From positions 1 through 64,000 of the forward strand of contig NZ_WBZC01000026.1 of NCBI RefSeq assembly GCF_009017275.1: a DNA stretch of 64,000 bases, given 5' to 3'. The DNA is from Alkaliphilus pronyensis (GTDB lineage: Bacteria > Bacillota > Clostridia > Peptostreptococcales > Natronincolaceae). A program made the position numbers and the translations under genes. This document shows, in pieces, positions 44,614-53,990 of the stretch (position 1 is the stretch's first letter; every line of letters starts with the position of its first letter). The notes beneath the pieces are model-generated. The model searched no databases. It was not told the origin of the DNA and saw only the letters and a list, made by a program, of their open reading frames with translations.

Positions 44614-45396
44614 TTACTTATATTTTAAGTTTCCCCACTTAAATACTATTGCAGCTCCAAGAATAAAGGTAATTATAGATATTATTCCAATATCACTTGG
44701 AAAAAGAATTCTTGAAGAACCTAAAATTAATCCAGAAAAAAAATACAATATTTGAGCTTGATACTTAGAAAATAATTTGCTTAATATCTTTGCCATAATA
44801 ATTAATCCAAAAAGTGCTCCAACAATAAATATTAGTAGGTTTACAACCTGAAACTCTTTTATTAGAAGTAGCATTTCTTCATATATACCCAATACTATTA
44901 GCACAGCACTACCAGATATTCCAGGAATTATCATTGCACAGCTGGAGATTAAGCCTGCTAAAAAAACACTTTTTACTGTTAAGCCTCCCCCAGTTAATAG
45001 GGGTGGCATTTCCATAAGACTAAAGGATATAACTCCCCCAAAAATCAATAACAAAGCATTAACCTTTGAATAATTGTTATTTCTTTTTATAATAAAGGGG
45101 ATAGACATAAAAAGGCACCCCAGTATAAAGGCATAGGTTGGATTCCCGTGGAACTCCAGCAAATATGATAGAATATAACTCCCAAAAAAGATTCCTGCCA
45201 CCGTCCCAAATACCATTACTATATAGGGCTTAACATTAAACTTCAAAAGGTCCTTTATTATACTTTCATAAATACCAAATATAACTAAAATGGTTCCACC
45301 ACTCATGCCAGGTATTATTATTCCCAAACCTAAAATAACCCCTTTAATAAATAGTAGTGTTTGATTTTTACTAAGGCTTTTAATTGCTTTATCCAT
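44614..45396 (-). CDS. DUF368 family membrane protein (PopT-type), copy 2
   Basis: 260 residues with the paired hallmarks IIPGMSGGTILVIFGIYE and MIIPGISGSAVLIVLGIYE, and the late GLILGSSRILFPSD. It is clearly a paralog of the protein at 29920-30666 but only moderately similar. The family has been tied to recycling undecaprenyl phosphate, the carrier used for capsule, wall and teichoic acid. It sits between galU and the CapD-like gene, matching that role. Confidence 0.85.
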   Translation of the reverse strand: MDKAIKSLSKNQTLLFIKGVILGLGIIIPGMSGGTILVIFGIYESIIKDLLKFNVKPYIVMVFGTVAGIFFGSYILSYLLEFHGNPTYAFILGCLFMSIPFIIKRNNNYSKVNALLLIFGGVISFSLMEMPPLLTGGGLTVKSVFLAGLISSCAMIIPGISGSAVLIVLGIYEEMLLLIKEFQVVNLLIFIVGALFGLIIMAKILSKLFSKYQAQILYFFSGLILGSSRILFPSDIGIISIITFILGAAIVFKWGNLKYK

Positions 45397-45470
45397 TCTG
45401 CATCCCCTTGCTTTATTTTACTGCTGTTTTTCTTACTGTAGTAATCTTGTATTATTTAGTACATTTATTG

Positions 45471-45490
45471 ATCTCAGCGGCGTTACTAAC
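45471..45490 (-). repeat. Palindromic repeat element, right-end fragment D
   Basis: Only the right-end 20 nt, GTTAGTAACGCCGCTGAGAT on the minus strand, remain of the 120-nt element, between galU and the second DUF368 gene. Confidence 0.65.
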
Positions 45491-45513
45491 AGCTTTCATA
45501 TTACTATATCATT

Positions 45514-46392
45514 CTATGCTTCTTTTTCTCTATCTATTATTCTTACTAGGTAATCTAAAAACTCATCCCTAAGATCAGCTCGCCTTAATGCAAATTCTAC
45601 AGTAGCCTCTAAAAACCCTTGCTTATTTCCAACATCATAGCGCTTGCCTTCAAAATTATAAGCATACATTGCTTCTCTTTCAGCTAATTCCTTTAGGGCA
45701 TCAGTAAGCTGTATCTCTCCACCTTTCCCGGGCTTTGTAGCCTCTAATATATGAAATATTGCTGGATTTATAATATACCTTCCAAGTATAGCAACGTTTG
45801 ATGGGGCTTCCCCTATAGATGGCTTTTCAATTAATCCCTTAACCTTATAAATTCTATCTTCTATATGTTTACCTTCTACTATACCATATTTGCTTACATC
45901 TTCATCGGCTACCTCTTGAACTCCTATAATAGATGTCTTATATTCTTCATAGGCTTCTATCATTTGCTTTAGACAGGGTTTACCGTTATAAACAATATCA
46001 TCACCTAATAAAACAGCAAAGGGCTCATCACCAATAAAGCTCTTAGCGCAATAAATAGCGTGCCCAAGCCCTTTTGGCTCCTTCTGTCTAATGTAATGTA
46101 TGTTTACCATGTCTGATATTTTTCTTACTTCAGCCAGTAAATCATCTTTACCTGATTTTTCTAGCTCAAGCTCTAACTCCACTGATTTATCAAAATGATT
46201 TTCAATGGAAGATTTGTTTCTACCTGTAATAATCAATATTTCTTCTATACCAGATTCTACTGCTTCTTCTATTATATATTGCAGGGTTGGTTTATCAACT
46301 ATTGGTAGCATTTCCTTTGGTTGTGCCTTAGTTGCAGGAAGAAAGCGAGTTCCTAATCCTGCTGCTGGTATAACTGCCTTACGTACCTTCAT
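45514..46392 (-). CDS. galU: UTP--glucose-1-phosphate uridylyltransferase
   Basis: 292 residues, normal GalU length. The nucleotide-binding signature AAGLGTRFLPATKA (10-23) with QPKEMLPI, and the C-terminal GNKQGFLEATVEFALRR, are intact. It makes UDP-glucose for UDP-glucuronate, glycolipid and polysaccharide synthesis. The ugd gene that uses UDP-glucose lies 2 kb upstream on the same strand, and a broken second galU lies at 50979-51131. It has GGAGG upstream. Confidence 0.95.
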   Translation of the reverse strand: MKVRKAVIPAAGLGTRFLPATKAQPKEMLPIVDKPTLQYIIEEAVESGIEEILIITGRNKSSIENHFDKSVELELELEKSGKDDLLAEVRKISDMVNIHYIRQKEPKGLGHAIYCAKSFIGDEPFAVLLGDDIVYNGKPCLKQMIEAYEEYKTSIIGVQEVADEDVSKYGIVEGKHIEDRIYKVKGLIEKPSIGEAPSNVAILGRYIINPAIFHILEATKPGKGGEIQLTDALKELAEREAMYAYNFEGKRYDVGNKQGFLEATVEFALRRADLRDEFLDYLVRIIDREKEA

Positions 46393-46466
46393 AAGCTTTT
46401 TCCTCCTATGTAAACTATTAAGCTCCTACTTTGGATATATTATATCATTTGAATAGGCAAAATTAA

Positions 46467-46494
46467 ATAGGGGAGAATAAATTCCCCCCCCTAT
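46467..46494 (-). terminator. Terminator of the antiporter gene
   Basis: Minus-strand ATAGGGG and CCCCTAT arms 7 bp beyond the stop codon, with a weak T-rich tail. Confidence 0.6.
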
Positions 46495-46500
46495 ATATGT

Positions 46501-47817
46501 TTACAGTATCATAGCTGCTATAATTCCAAATATAACCAATGGTATGTTGTAGTGAATAAAGGTTGGTACACAGGTGTCCCAAATATGATCGTGCTGACCA
46601 TCAATATTTAACCCCGCTGTTGGCCCTAATGTACTATCAGAGGCCGGAGAGCCTGCATCCCCTAGGGCTGCTGCTGTACCTATTAATAGTATAGTAGCCT
46701 GAGGACTAAAGCCTATGGCAGTTGCTAATGGAACATAGATAGCTGCTATTATGGGGATAGTTCCAAAGGAAGTTCCTATACCCATAGTTATCACAAGTCC
46801 TACTAATATTAATACAGTTGAAGCTATGAATTGACTTCCACCCATTAAGCCTGATGCCGCTTGGACCAATGCCTCAACTCCGCCTGTTTCTCTGATAATA
46901 GCACCATATCCTGCCGCAACCAGCATAACAAAGGCGATAAAGCCCATCATTCCGATACCGCTGTTTATCATATCATCAATATCTTTCCATTTTATGGCTC
47001 CTCCCACAAGCATAATAGCCATACCAACAATGGCACCAAGATGTAACGAGCCTATAGGACTCAATTGTATTGCTAAGGCAGATACAGCACCAATTAAGGC
47101 TACCCAATGGGTGCGTGTCATTTGTACTGGAGCTTCCTCAGATGCAGCAGCTACTTCCTCCTGAGATAACTGTACATCTTCATAATCTCTAGCCTTTCTA
47201 TAGCTAAAGAAAATAGCTACAATTAGACCTATTACCATGGCTAAACCTGGAATCCACATTACCTTCCAAACATCTCCCTGAGCTATTGCCATTCCATTTT
47301 GTGACATTTGATCACTTATAATGCCATGAAATATCCATCCATACCCTACAGGCAATGCCACGTAGGGAGCCTTTAAACCAAAGGTCAATGCTGAGGCCAC
47401 TGCCCTTCTATCGATTTTAAGCTTATTCATTACAGCAACTAACGGTGGAATCATGATAGGAATAAAGGCTATGTGTACAGGTATAAGGTTTTGTGAAAAA
47501 CAGCTTACGATTGCAAGTACTACCACAAGAATAATTCCCTTTCCTTTAACCCATTGTACAATTTTTTTAGCCAACACCTCTGCAATTCCAGTTTTATGCA
47601 AGCATGCCGCCAATGCTCCAAGCAAAATATAGCTTAATGCTGTGCTAGAATTTCCACCCATGCCACCTATCAAAGTTCCCATTATGTCTCCAATTGGCAT
47701 ACCAGCAAGTAATCCTCCAACCAAGGCTGCTATTATTAAAGATAGAATAACATTTAGCTTCAAAAGGCATAACACTATCATTACAATAACAGATAAAACC
47801 ACTGGGTTTGTTAACAT
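46501..47817 (-). CDS. Sodium/proton antiporter family protein (NhaC/YuiF-like)
   Basis: 438 residues with about eleven membrane spans, of the ion-transporter group with YuiF and NhaC. Conserved stretches include FGLKAPYVALPVGYGWIFH and the late GDAGSPASDSTLGPTAGLN, both typical of this family. It probably exchanges sodium for protons or carries an organic substrate. The gene stands alone, between galU and ugd, with GGAGGGGG upstream. The specificity is inferred only from family. Confidence 0.85.
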   Translation of the reverse strand: MLTNPVVLSVIVMIVLCLLKLNVILSLIIAALVGGLLAGMPIGDIMGTLIGGMGGNSSTALSYILLGALAACLHKTGIAEVLAKKIVQWVKGKGIILVVVLAIVSCFSQNLIPVHIAFIPIMIPPLVAVMNKLKIDRRAVASALTFGLKAPYVALPVGYGWIFHGIISDQMSQNGMAIAQGDVWKVMWIPGLAMVIGLIVAIFFSYRKARDYEDVQLSQEEVAAASEEAPVQMTRTHWVALIGAVSALAIQLSPIGSLHLGAIVGMAIMLVGGAIKWKDIDDMINSGIGMMGFIAFVMLVAAGYGAIIRETGGVEALVQAASGLMGGSQFIASTVLILVGLVITMGIGTSFGTIPIIAAIYVPLATAIGFSPQATILLIGTAAALGDAGSPASDSTLGPTAGLNIDGQHDHIWDTCVPTFIHYNIPLVIFGIIAAMIL

Positions 47818-48283
47818 AAAAATCCCCCTCCTTTTAACTTTATGAATATTAGTACAATTTTTTTTGTAATACCTCCTTCCTTAGTTAATATATTTTACAA
47901 AAATAAGTTCTATGATATTAGTAAAGCACCCTTAGGTAATTTTTCATTACAGGTGCTTTATAGCCTTTTTTATTTCACTCTGCCCAGCTTCTAGCTTTGT
48001 CAGCCAATCTTTTGCTTCTTTAGGGTGTTTAATAAGCTGGCAAATACTTGACACTTAAAGCTGTTGCTTAAAATTTTTCTATATGATACAAGTATATCAT
48101 TATTATTAATACATTTTCAATAATAAATATTAATTCACAAGCAATTTCTAGAAAAATAACCTAACTGCATATCCCTTTTAACTATTGCCGTAGGCTTAAT
48201 AAATGCTTAGCTTTAGTCTTTCTTAGGACTTTGTGTAAAAAGTATATTTATACACAATGGTGTTGTTGGTTAAGACGCGTTTA
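47818..48283. other. Intergenic gap with a short coding remnant and a hairpin
   Basis: This 466-bp gap holds a hairpin (47923-47959; arms AAAGCACC and GGTGCTTT, plus an inner GTAAT/ATTAC stem) followed by a plus-strand T-run. It also has a 35-codon minus-strand frame at 47947-48054 that ends in the hairpin and encodes KHPKEAKDWLTKLEAG and similar helical sequence, with GTG as first codon right after a stop. It has no ribosome binding site and looks like the 3' remnant of a lost gene. The rest, near 48100-48280, shows nothing recognisable. Confidence 0.4.
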
Positions 48284-49450
48284 TTAATCCCTACTAAATA
48301 AATCTCTTGTGTAGACTTTATCTACTGCATCTTTTATCTTATCAGATAGTCTATTGGCAACAATAATATCCGAAATATTCTTAAACTCATTTAAGTCTTT
48401 TATAACTCTTGAGTTGTAGAAATAATCTTCTTGAAGAGCTGGCTCATATACCACCACTTCTATTCCCTTAGCCTTTATACGCTTCATGACACCCTGAATA
48501 GCAGATTGACGGAAGTTGTCAGAATCCATCTTCATAGTTAGTCTATAAATACCAACAACCTTCGGCTGTCTCTTGATAATCATTTCAGCGATATGGTCTT
48601 TCCTAGTTCTGTTTGCATCAACTATTGCACCCATTATATTTTGAGGCACGTCCTGGTAGTTAGCTAATAGCTGCTTTGTATCCTTTGGCAAGCAGTAGCC
48701 ACCATAACCAAAGGAAGGATTATTATAGTGATTACCTATGCGTGGGTCAAGCCCAACACCTTCTATAATCTGCTTAGTATCAAGTCCCCTCACCTCTGCA
48801 TAGGAATCAAGCTCATTAAAATATGCCACCCTCATTGCAAGATAAGTATTAGCAAATAACTTAATTGCTTCTGCTTCTGTTGGATTTGTATAAAGTATAG
48901 GAACATCTTTTTTTATTGCTCCTTGTGTTAGCAGCTCTGCAAATATTCTTGCTCTTTCAGACTGCTCGCCAACCACAATTCTCGAAGGATAGAGGTTATC
49001 ATATAATGCTTTTCCTTCTCTCAAAAACTCAGGGCTAAAGATTACATTATCTGTATCGAATTTTTCTTTGATTGCCTCTGTATATCCAACTGGTACGGTG
49101 GATTTAATAACCATTATAGCATCAGGATTAATTGCAAGTACATTTGCAATTACTGCTTCAACTGTTCTTGTGTTAAAATAGTTTTTTTCAGGGTCATAAT
49201 TTGTTGGCGTTGAAATTATTACATACTCAGCATCTTTATAGGCTTCAAAGTTATCAGTTGTTGCTGTCAAGTTGAGTTCCTTTGTGGCAAGATATTCTTC
49301 AATCTCCTGATCAATAATGGGAGACTTTTTATTGTTAATTATATCAACCTTTTCTTTGATGATGTCTAAGGCTATTACTTCATTATGCTGTGCTAAAAGA
49401 ACTGCATTAGACAGTCCAACGTATCCAGTGCCTGCTATAGTTATTTTCAT
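48284..49450 (-). CDS. ugd: UDP-glucose 6-dehydrogenase
   Basis: 388 residues. The NAD fold starts GTGYVGL (7-13), and the catalytic cysteine is Cys253 in [10 protein letters not shown]. It oxidises UDP-glucose to UDP-glucuronate. UDP-N-acetylmannosamine dehydrogenase has the same fold; this length and the close [20 protein letters not shown] start fit the bacterial Ugd group found with capsule genes. It supplies an acidic sugar to the nearby polysaccharide operon. Confidence 0.88.
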   Translation of the reverse strand: MKITIAGTGYVGLSNAVLLAQHNEVIALDIIKEKVDIINNKKSPIIDQEIEEYLATKELNLTATTDNFEAYKDAEYVIISTPTNYDPEKNYFNTRTVEAVIANVLAINPDAIMVIKSTVPVGYTEAIKEKFDTDNVIFSPEFLREGKALYDNLYPSRIVVGEQSERARIFAELLTQGAIKKDVPILYTNPTEAEAIKLFANTYLAMRVAYFNELDSYAEVRGLDTKQIIEGVGLDPRIGNHYNNPSFGYGGYCLPKDTKQLLANYQDVPQNIMGAIVDANRTRKDHIAEMIIKRQPKVVGIYRLTMKMDSDNFRQSAIQGVMKRIKAKGIEVVVYEPALQEDYFYNSRVIKDLNEFKNISDIIVANRLSDKIKDAVDKVYTRDLFSRD

Positions 49451-49717
49451 GGTTTATTACCTCCAGAAATCCTAAGTATTTGTTGGGCTTCGCCCCTTAT
49501 TTGTTTATCATAATTATACTATATCAGATTTCTAACTACACTTCACTACAGACTTTTTTTTGATTATAGGTCAGTAATTGACACTTAGCATAGTTACAGA
49601 TGCTCTTCTATGGTTTCTAGGGAATTAATTTCACCTCTTTATGAATGGCATTAAAAATGGACCAACTAATCGTTAAGCTGATCCATCAAATCATATATAA
49701 TTTAGAAAGCCTTACAT

Positions 49718-49758
49718 GTGCCGCCAAATTAGAAAGTAATCTGAACTAAGTTTTCTTT
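49718..49758 (-). repeat. Palindromic repeat element, internally deleted fragment E
   Basis: On the minus strand AAAGAAAACTTAGTTCAGAT is joined directly to TTACTTTCTA and GGCGGCAC, so the second arm of the first hairpin and the whole right end are lost. It overlaps the last bases of the next gene by 2 nt and is the only feature in the 49451-49756 gap. Confidence 0.6.
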
Positions 49759-50077
49759 ATTTTCCTAACTCCAGCAAATCCTCTAAAGGTTCATAGCCTT
49801 TATTGTTAAATACGTACTTCCACACCTCTCCATCGATGGTAGCAGTAATCAGTCCCATCACCTGCCCTGGTTTTTTCTGAAAGGTCATGGGCAGCTCACC
49901 AAAGAACTCTGTCCCAAAGGATGATTCAATGAAGTCCAGTTCATTGAAATAAATCGTCCTGATGAAGTTCAAAATGTTAAACTTAATCTGATCTTCGAGA
50001 TTCAGGTCACCTTTTTTAAGCATTTTCTTTACTTCTATTTCTGAATACTTCAATTGGCCATCCCCTTTCAAGACCAT
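49757..50077 (-). CDS. Hypothetical protein, 106 residues
   Basis: I do not recognise a family. The protein is soluble, with a helical first half (MLKKGDLNLEDQIKFNILNF) and a beta-rich second half (GQVMGLITATIDGEVWKYVFNN). It has a good ATG and AAGGGGATGG upstream. Its base composition is more GC-rich than the flanking capsule genes, as is the next gene upstream, suggesting both arrived together. It ends within a repeat fragment. Confidence 0.6.
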   Translation of the reverse strand: MVLKGDGQLKYSEIEVKKMLKKGDLNLEDQIKFNILNFIRTIYFNELDFIESSFGTEFFGELPMTFQKKPGQVMGLITATIDGEVWKYVFNNKGYEPLEDLLELGK

Positions 50078-50165
50078 TTTTAAGAACCGAATTATTTCTT
50101 CTTATTAATGGCAAACCATGCAGTAAATAGAACAATTACTTTCAACGCTCTTTTTAAATACTGAT

Positions 50166-50900
50166 TTATTTTTTCCTGTACTTATCTTCTATTATATTAT
50201 ACCTTTCATGGTTAATCTTGTCCCACTCAGTTTTCTTATAACTAATTCCTTTGAGTCTTTCATTAATCCAATCAGGGTCAAATTCTCTAAAGTACATCCC
50301 TTCAGCCCATGCCTTGATATCTTGATGATCTGGATGCTTCTCATCCTTGTAAATTTTCATAAACTCATAAAACCCATGAATTCCTCCAACATCTTCTGGG
50401 GGAGCTGTCTCCGCTCCATCAAATAGTGTCGGATATCCAAAGTAATAATCATCAACGATTTCTTCAAGCTTTATCGTAAACCACCAGTCATCTCCAAAGT
50501 CATAATTGTATCTGATTTCATTATGCTTCTCCAGATAAGCATCAATCTTAAGTCCAGATGGCTTACGGACCTCAATCTTTAATCGTTCCTGATGTGGCTT
50601 CTCAAACTGAAGCATTTCTGGTGGCATTGTCTTTAGTCGCTCTTCGTACATATCTTTGTTCTTCACATAATGCTGATGTTCAAGGTAGGCTTGTTCGTTA
50701 TCTGTTACTATTTTGTTTTCTTTTGGCAGGTCAAACTCAAATAGATGATACCCTGAATGGGGATACCCACTTTGGAAATTGGTCACGTTCTGGATGACAT
50801 CATGCAGTCTTTTATATGTAGCTCCCGCTGGCATGATGACTCTTCTCCAAATAAGTGGATTTGATTCTTCAAGCTCGATTTTAATTATGTATGATTTCAT
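50166..50900 (-). CDS. Plasmid pRiA4b ORF-3 family protein
   Basis: 244 residues. The start YIIKIELEESNPLIWRRVIMP, the central HLFEF, and the phrases YNYDFGDDWWFTIKLEEI and APPEDVGGIHGFYEF are diagnostic of the pRiA4b ORF-3 family, often linked to mobile elements. The biochemical role is unknown. It lies between a small unknown gene and a broken galU inside the polysaccharide region, consistent with a past insertion. Its GC content is higher than that of the neighbours. Confidence 0.88.
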   Translation of the reverse strand: MKSYIIKIELEESNPLIWRRVIMPAGATYKRLHDVIQNVTNFQSGYPHSGYHLFEFDLPKENKIVTDNEQAYLEHQHYVKNKDMYEERLKTMPPEMLQFEKPHQERLKIEVRKPSGLKIDAYLEKHNEIRYNYDFGDDWWFTIKLEEIVDDYYFGYPTLFDGAETAPPEDVGGIHGFYEFMKIYKDEKHPDHQDIKAWAEGMYFREFDPDWINERLKGISYKKTEWDKINHERYNIIEDKYRKK

Positions 50901-50978
50901 TTATTGAACACCTCCATTTAGTATTTGTCGAAGAGTTTATTGTCGAAGCATCTGATTATATATCTCTTCATGCCCGTC

Positions 50979-51131
50979 TCAATATCCCCCAACTAACCTC
51001 CCCGCAGCAACCTCTGACAAAGATCCTAAATCCTTCTCCACGATTGTAACTAGATACTGTAAGAACTCATCTCTCAAATCACTTCTTCTAAGAGCAGTCT
51101 CCACAGTAGCTTCAAGGAACCCCTGCTTATT
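50979..51131 (-). pseudogene. Truncated second galU (C-terminal remnant)
   Basis: The minus-strand frame from 51131 to the stop at 50979 encodes NKQGFLEATVETALRRSDLR and a further 30 residues. It matches the C terminus of the intact galU (NKQGFLEATVEFALRRADLR) with two differences in 20, and then diverges. Upstream of NKQG the reading frame has no galU likeness, and no start or site is present. It follows murJ at the 3' end of the polysaccharide operon, so the operon probably once had its own galU, lost by deletion or recombination. Confidence 0.85.
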
Positions 51132-51156
51132 TAGCTACAAGCAAACATCGAATTGT

Positions 51157-52680
51157 CTATGTAGCACCTCTTCCAAGCTTCTTCTTGATTGCTCCAACAA
51201 TTACGTCAACATCTTCAATTTTCATAAAGTAGATAATCACAAAATACGATACCGCTCCAACACCGATCGCTATTAGAAGCGAAAGGTTCTGAGATAAAGA
51301 AGTTGTTAGGTAGTTAAAGCTCAGTTTAGCTAATCCGCCCATAGCTAATGAAGCAAATAAGATTTTTAGGAATGAAATGCTGATTTGCTTCATTCCGAAT
51401 GGGCCTATTTTCTTGCGAAGGCTTACAAATAGTAGAATAGTAGTGAAGATAGCTGCAATTGAAGTTGCTAAAGCTAAACCCCCTATACCCAAATAACGAG
51501 ATAATATAATATTAAGAATGATGTTAAGAATCATTCCTAAAGCAGCATTCTTAACCGGAGTCTTTGTATCATGCATTGAATAAAATGCTCTAGACAAAAC
51601 TTCTCGCAATCCAAAGCCCATCATCCCAATTGAATAATAGAATAAAGCTAATGATGTTAGTTCTATAGCAGCGATATCAAAAACTCCTCTTCCAAACAAA
51701 AGTGTTACAATTTCATATGAAAAAAGCAAAAAACCAATAGTTGATGGTATTACTAGTATATTAACACTATTAATAGCCTCAGAAATAATCAACTTAAAAC
51801 CATTAGCATCATTGTTCGATGTTTTCTTCGACATCATAGGAAAAATAACAGTCGCAATAGAAGTGACGAATATGCCCTGCACGAATAAATTCAACCTATT
51901 TGCATAATTTAAAGCAGATATTCCACCAACTATTAATTGGGAAGCAATATTTCGATCTACTAAGATATTGATTTGATTTATTGAAGAGCCTATAATAATT
52001 GGAAGTCCAATCATAACCATTTTTTGTATATTGCTATCTTTGAAATCTAAATATAATTCATACTTATATCCGAATTTTTTTAAGTATGTTAGCAAAAATA
52101 CTAGTTGACTTACATAAGCAATTAAGCTCCCGATTGCCAACAACATTAAATTGAACTTTAAACTTAAAAAAATTGAGATGATAAAAAATATATTCAGCGG
52201 AATACCAATAAATGCAGGAATTACATAGTTCCCTTTTAATTGAATAAAACCACTAAGTATACTCACTGTTCCTGTAAAGTATATACCTATAATTAGAATT
52301 CTAGTAAAATTTGAAGCTAATCTTAGCGCCTCTCCTTCAAATCCTGAGGCAAAAATCATAACTATTTGGTCAGTAAAAAGATATGTAATGATAACTATAA
52401 CTGTACACAACAAAGCAACTATATTTATTAAGTTGTTTGTGAACTTTAACCCTTCACTTTCTCCGGTCTTTTTTAATATACTGCTATACATAGGAATATA
52501 TCCCGTTGCTATTGAAGTAGCAACAAAAGTAAAAATAACTCCAGGCACAGTTAATGAAATTAGATAAGCATCACTAACATTCGAAGCTCCATATATATAT
52601 GATAATCCTAAATCTCTTAATAATCCCAATACTTTTGAGAGTATTGCAAAAGCCATAATTATTAATGCATTCTTTTTCAT
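51157..52680 (-). CDS. murJ: MurJ-type lipid flippase
   Basis: 507 residues with about fourteen membrane spans. The start ALIIMAFAILSKVLGLLRD and the middle ALFYYSIGMMGFGLREVLSRAFYSMHDTKTP are typical of MurJ. MurJ proteins flip undecaprenyl-linked peptidoglycan precursor, but here it lies between the polymerase gene and a galU remnant at the end of the polysaccharide operon. It more likely serves as the Wzx-type flippase for the repeat unit, though this is inferred from position. Confidence 0.85.
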   Translation of the reverse strand: MKKNALIIMAFAILSKVLGLLRDLGLSYIYGASNVSDAYLISLTVPGVIFTFVATSIATGYIPMYSSILKKTGESEGLKFTNNLINIVALLCTVIVIITYLFTDQIVMIFASGFEGEALRLASNFTRILIIGIYFTGTVSILSGFIQLKGNYVIPAFIGIPLNIFFIISIFLSLKFNLMLLAIGSLIAYVSQLVFLLTYLKKFGYKYELYLDFKDSNIQKMVMIGLPIIIGSSINQINILVDRNIASQLIVGGISALNYANRLNLFVQGIFVTSIATVIFPMMSKKTSNNDANGFKLIISEAINSVNILVIPSTIGFLLFSYEIVTLLFGRGVFDIAAIELTSLALFYYSIGMMGFGLREVLSRAFYSMHDTKTPVKNAALGMILNIILNIILSRYLGIGGLALATSIAAIFTTILLFVSLRKKIGPFGMKQISISFLKILFASLAMGGLAKLSFNYLTTSLSQNLSLLIAIGVGAVSYFVIIYFMKIEDVDVIVGAIKKKLGRGAT

Positions 52681-52687
52681 ATTATGA

Positions 52688-53971
52688 TCAACTCACCAAC
52701 TTTGAATTCTTATTAAATCGTATCCTTTTATTTACAAATATTCTCCACATCCAATAAATTCCAGACATTAATGCAATTAATTCATTAGCACTTGAGGTAA
52801 AAAGAAAGTTTCCTACTGGAAGCGAAATCATCTGTAATAGAATTAAGTAATTTGTGACTTCACTAATGGGTGTTCTATTTTTTTCCATTAATGAATATTT
52901 TGAAAATACTCCCATGCTAAAGCATAATAATAACAATCCTATATATCCAATATTATTTATAATAACTATCGAGTCTGGATGCCATCTAACCCCAACGTGA
53001 ATTATATTACTCATTAATTCCTGAATACTCGTGTTGCTAAATGATTGGAATCCCAAAGGAATAAGTCCAGATATTAAACTTGAAAATGATGAAAACCAAA
53101 TTTCAGAAACATAACTGGAAACATAAAAAAATCCAAAACCAAAGTAACCATAAAATTGATAAATCAAAAATGACAGTTTTGGAAAAAGTTTAGATACTAT
53201 ACCGTTAGCATCATAATTTACATCTGGACGTACAATCGACAAATCAAAAACAACGCCTCTAGCACTAATACCATTCAATAATATAAAAACACCTATACTT
53301 CCTAACACCAAACTTACAGTTGCAGTCTTATAGTTTATAATTCGCTTCCTAGTATTTCTTTGCTTTGATAGTACCACATATGCAATTAGAATTATCAACT
53401 CAAAGAACTCAAAACTAGTTCCTCGTCCCACTCCTATATAGATATGAGCAAATGTAATCATAAACAAATAAAACTTATCAAATTTGCTTCTGATCTCTTT
53501 AAATAAGAATAGAGAAATATAACTTATATAAAGAAAGAATTTCACGTAAAACAGCATTAATATATACGGAATTTTCGTTAAAGTAAGCACGTTAATCTGA
53601 TTATGCTTAAAATAATTTTGATACTCATAATATACCGATACATTATTTAATAAATTAGAAATAAGCCTTACTGGATTCTGTCCTGTATAATAATTTACAG
53701 CCATAATTGAGAACAATATAGACACAAAACCAATGGTAAGTAGCGATAGTTTTGATTTTATTAGTAACCAAAATCCGTTAGAACTGTATTTTACTTTGGT
53801 GTTCAGATTTTTTTTATAACTGTACCCGCCAAAAAAGAATAAATAGTTAATCCACATAAATAGTATAGATAGTAACGTTTTATTTACTTCTAATGTAGTA
53901 GTACCTATTAAAAGAATTACAAATACCGTATACAGAAAATACACCCATAAAATAATTTTTTTAAAATCCAT
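52688..53971 (-). CDS. Wzy-type polysaccharide polymerase
   Basis: 427 residues, ten or more membrane spans, with a large loop near 260-300. Sequence conservation is low, as usual for Wzy polymerases. It is placed between glycosyltransferase and flippase genes, where a polymerase of the lipid-linked repeat unit is expected. The phrases RGTSFEFFELI and GVRWHPDSIVI fit the oligosaccharide repeat unit polymerase group. It would act on the outer face of the membrane. Confidence 0.7.
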   Translation of the reverse strand: MDFKKIILWVYFLYTVFVILLIGTTTLEVNKTLLSILFMWINYLFFFGGYSYKKNLNTKVKYSSNGFWLLIKSKLSLLTIGFVSILFSIMAVNYYTGQNPVRLISNLLNNVSVYYEYQNYFKHNQINVLTLTKIPYILMLFYVKFFLYISYISLFLFKEIRSKFDKFYLFMITFAHIYIGVGRGTSFEFFELIILIAYVVLSKQRNTRKRIINYKTATVSLVLGSIGVFILLNGISARGVVFDLSIVRPDVNYDANGIVSKLFPKLSFLIYQFYGYFGFGFFYVSSYVSEIWFSSFSSLISGLIPLGFQSFSNTSIQELMSNIIHVGVRWHPDSIVIINNIGYIGLLLLCFSMGVFSKYSLMEKNRTPISEVTNYLILLQMISLPVGNFLFTSSANELIALMSGIYWMWRIFVNKRIRFNKNSKLVS

Positions 53972-53990
53972 ATCACACCACTCTTAATCA

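Noticed and set aside
47947-48054. 35-codon minus-strand gene
   Set aside because: It has no ribosome binding site, starts right after a stop codon, and looks like a gene remnant; only noted within the gap.
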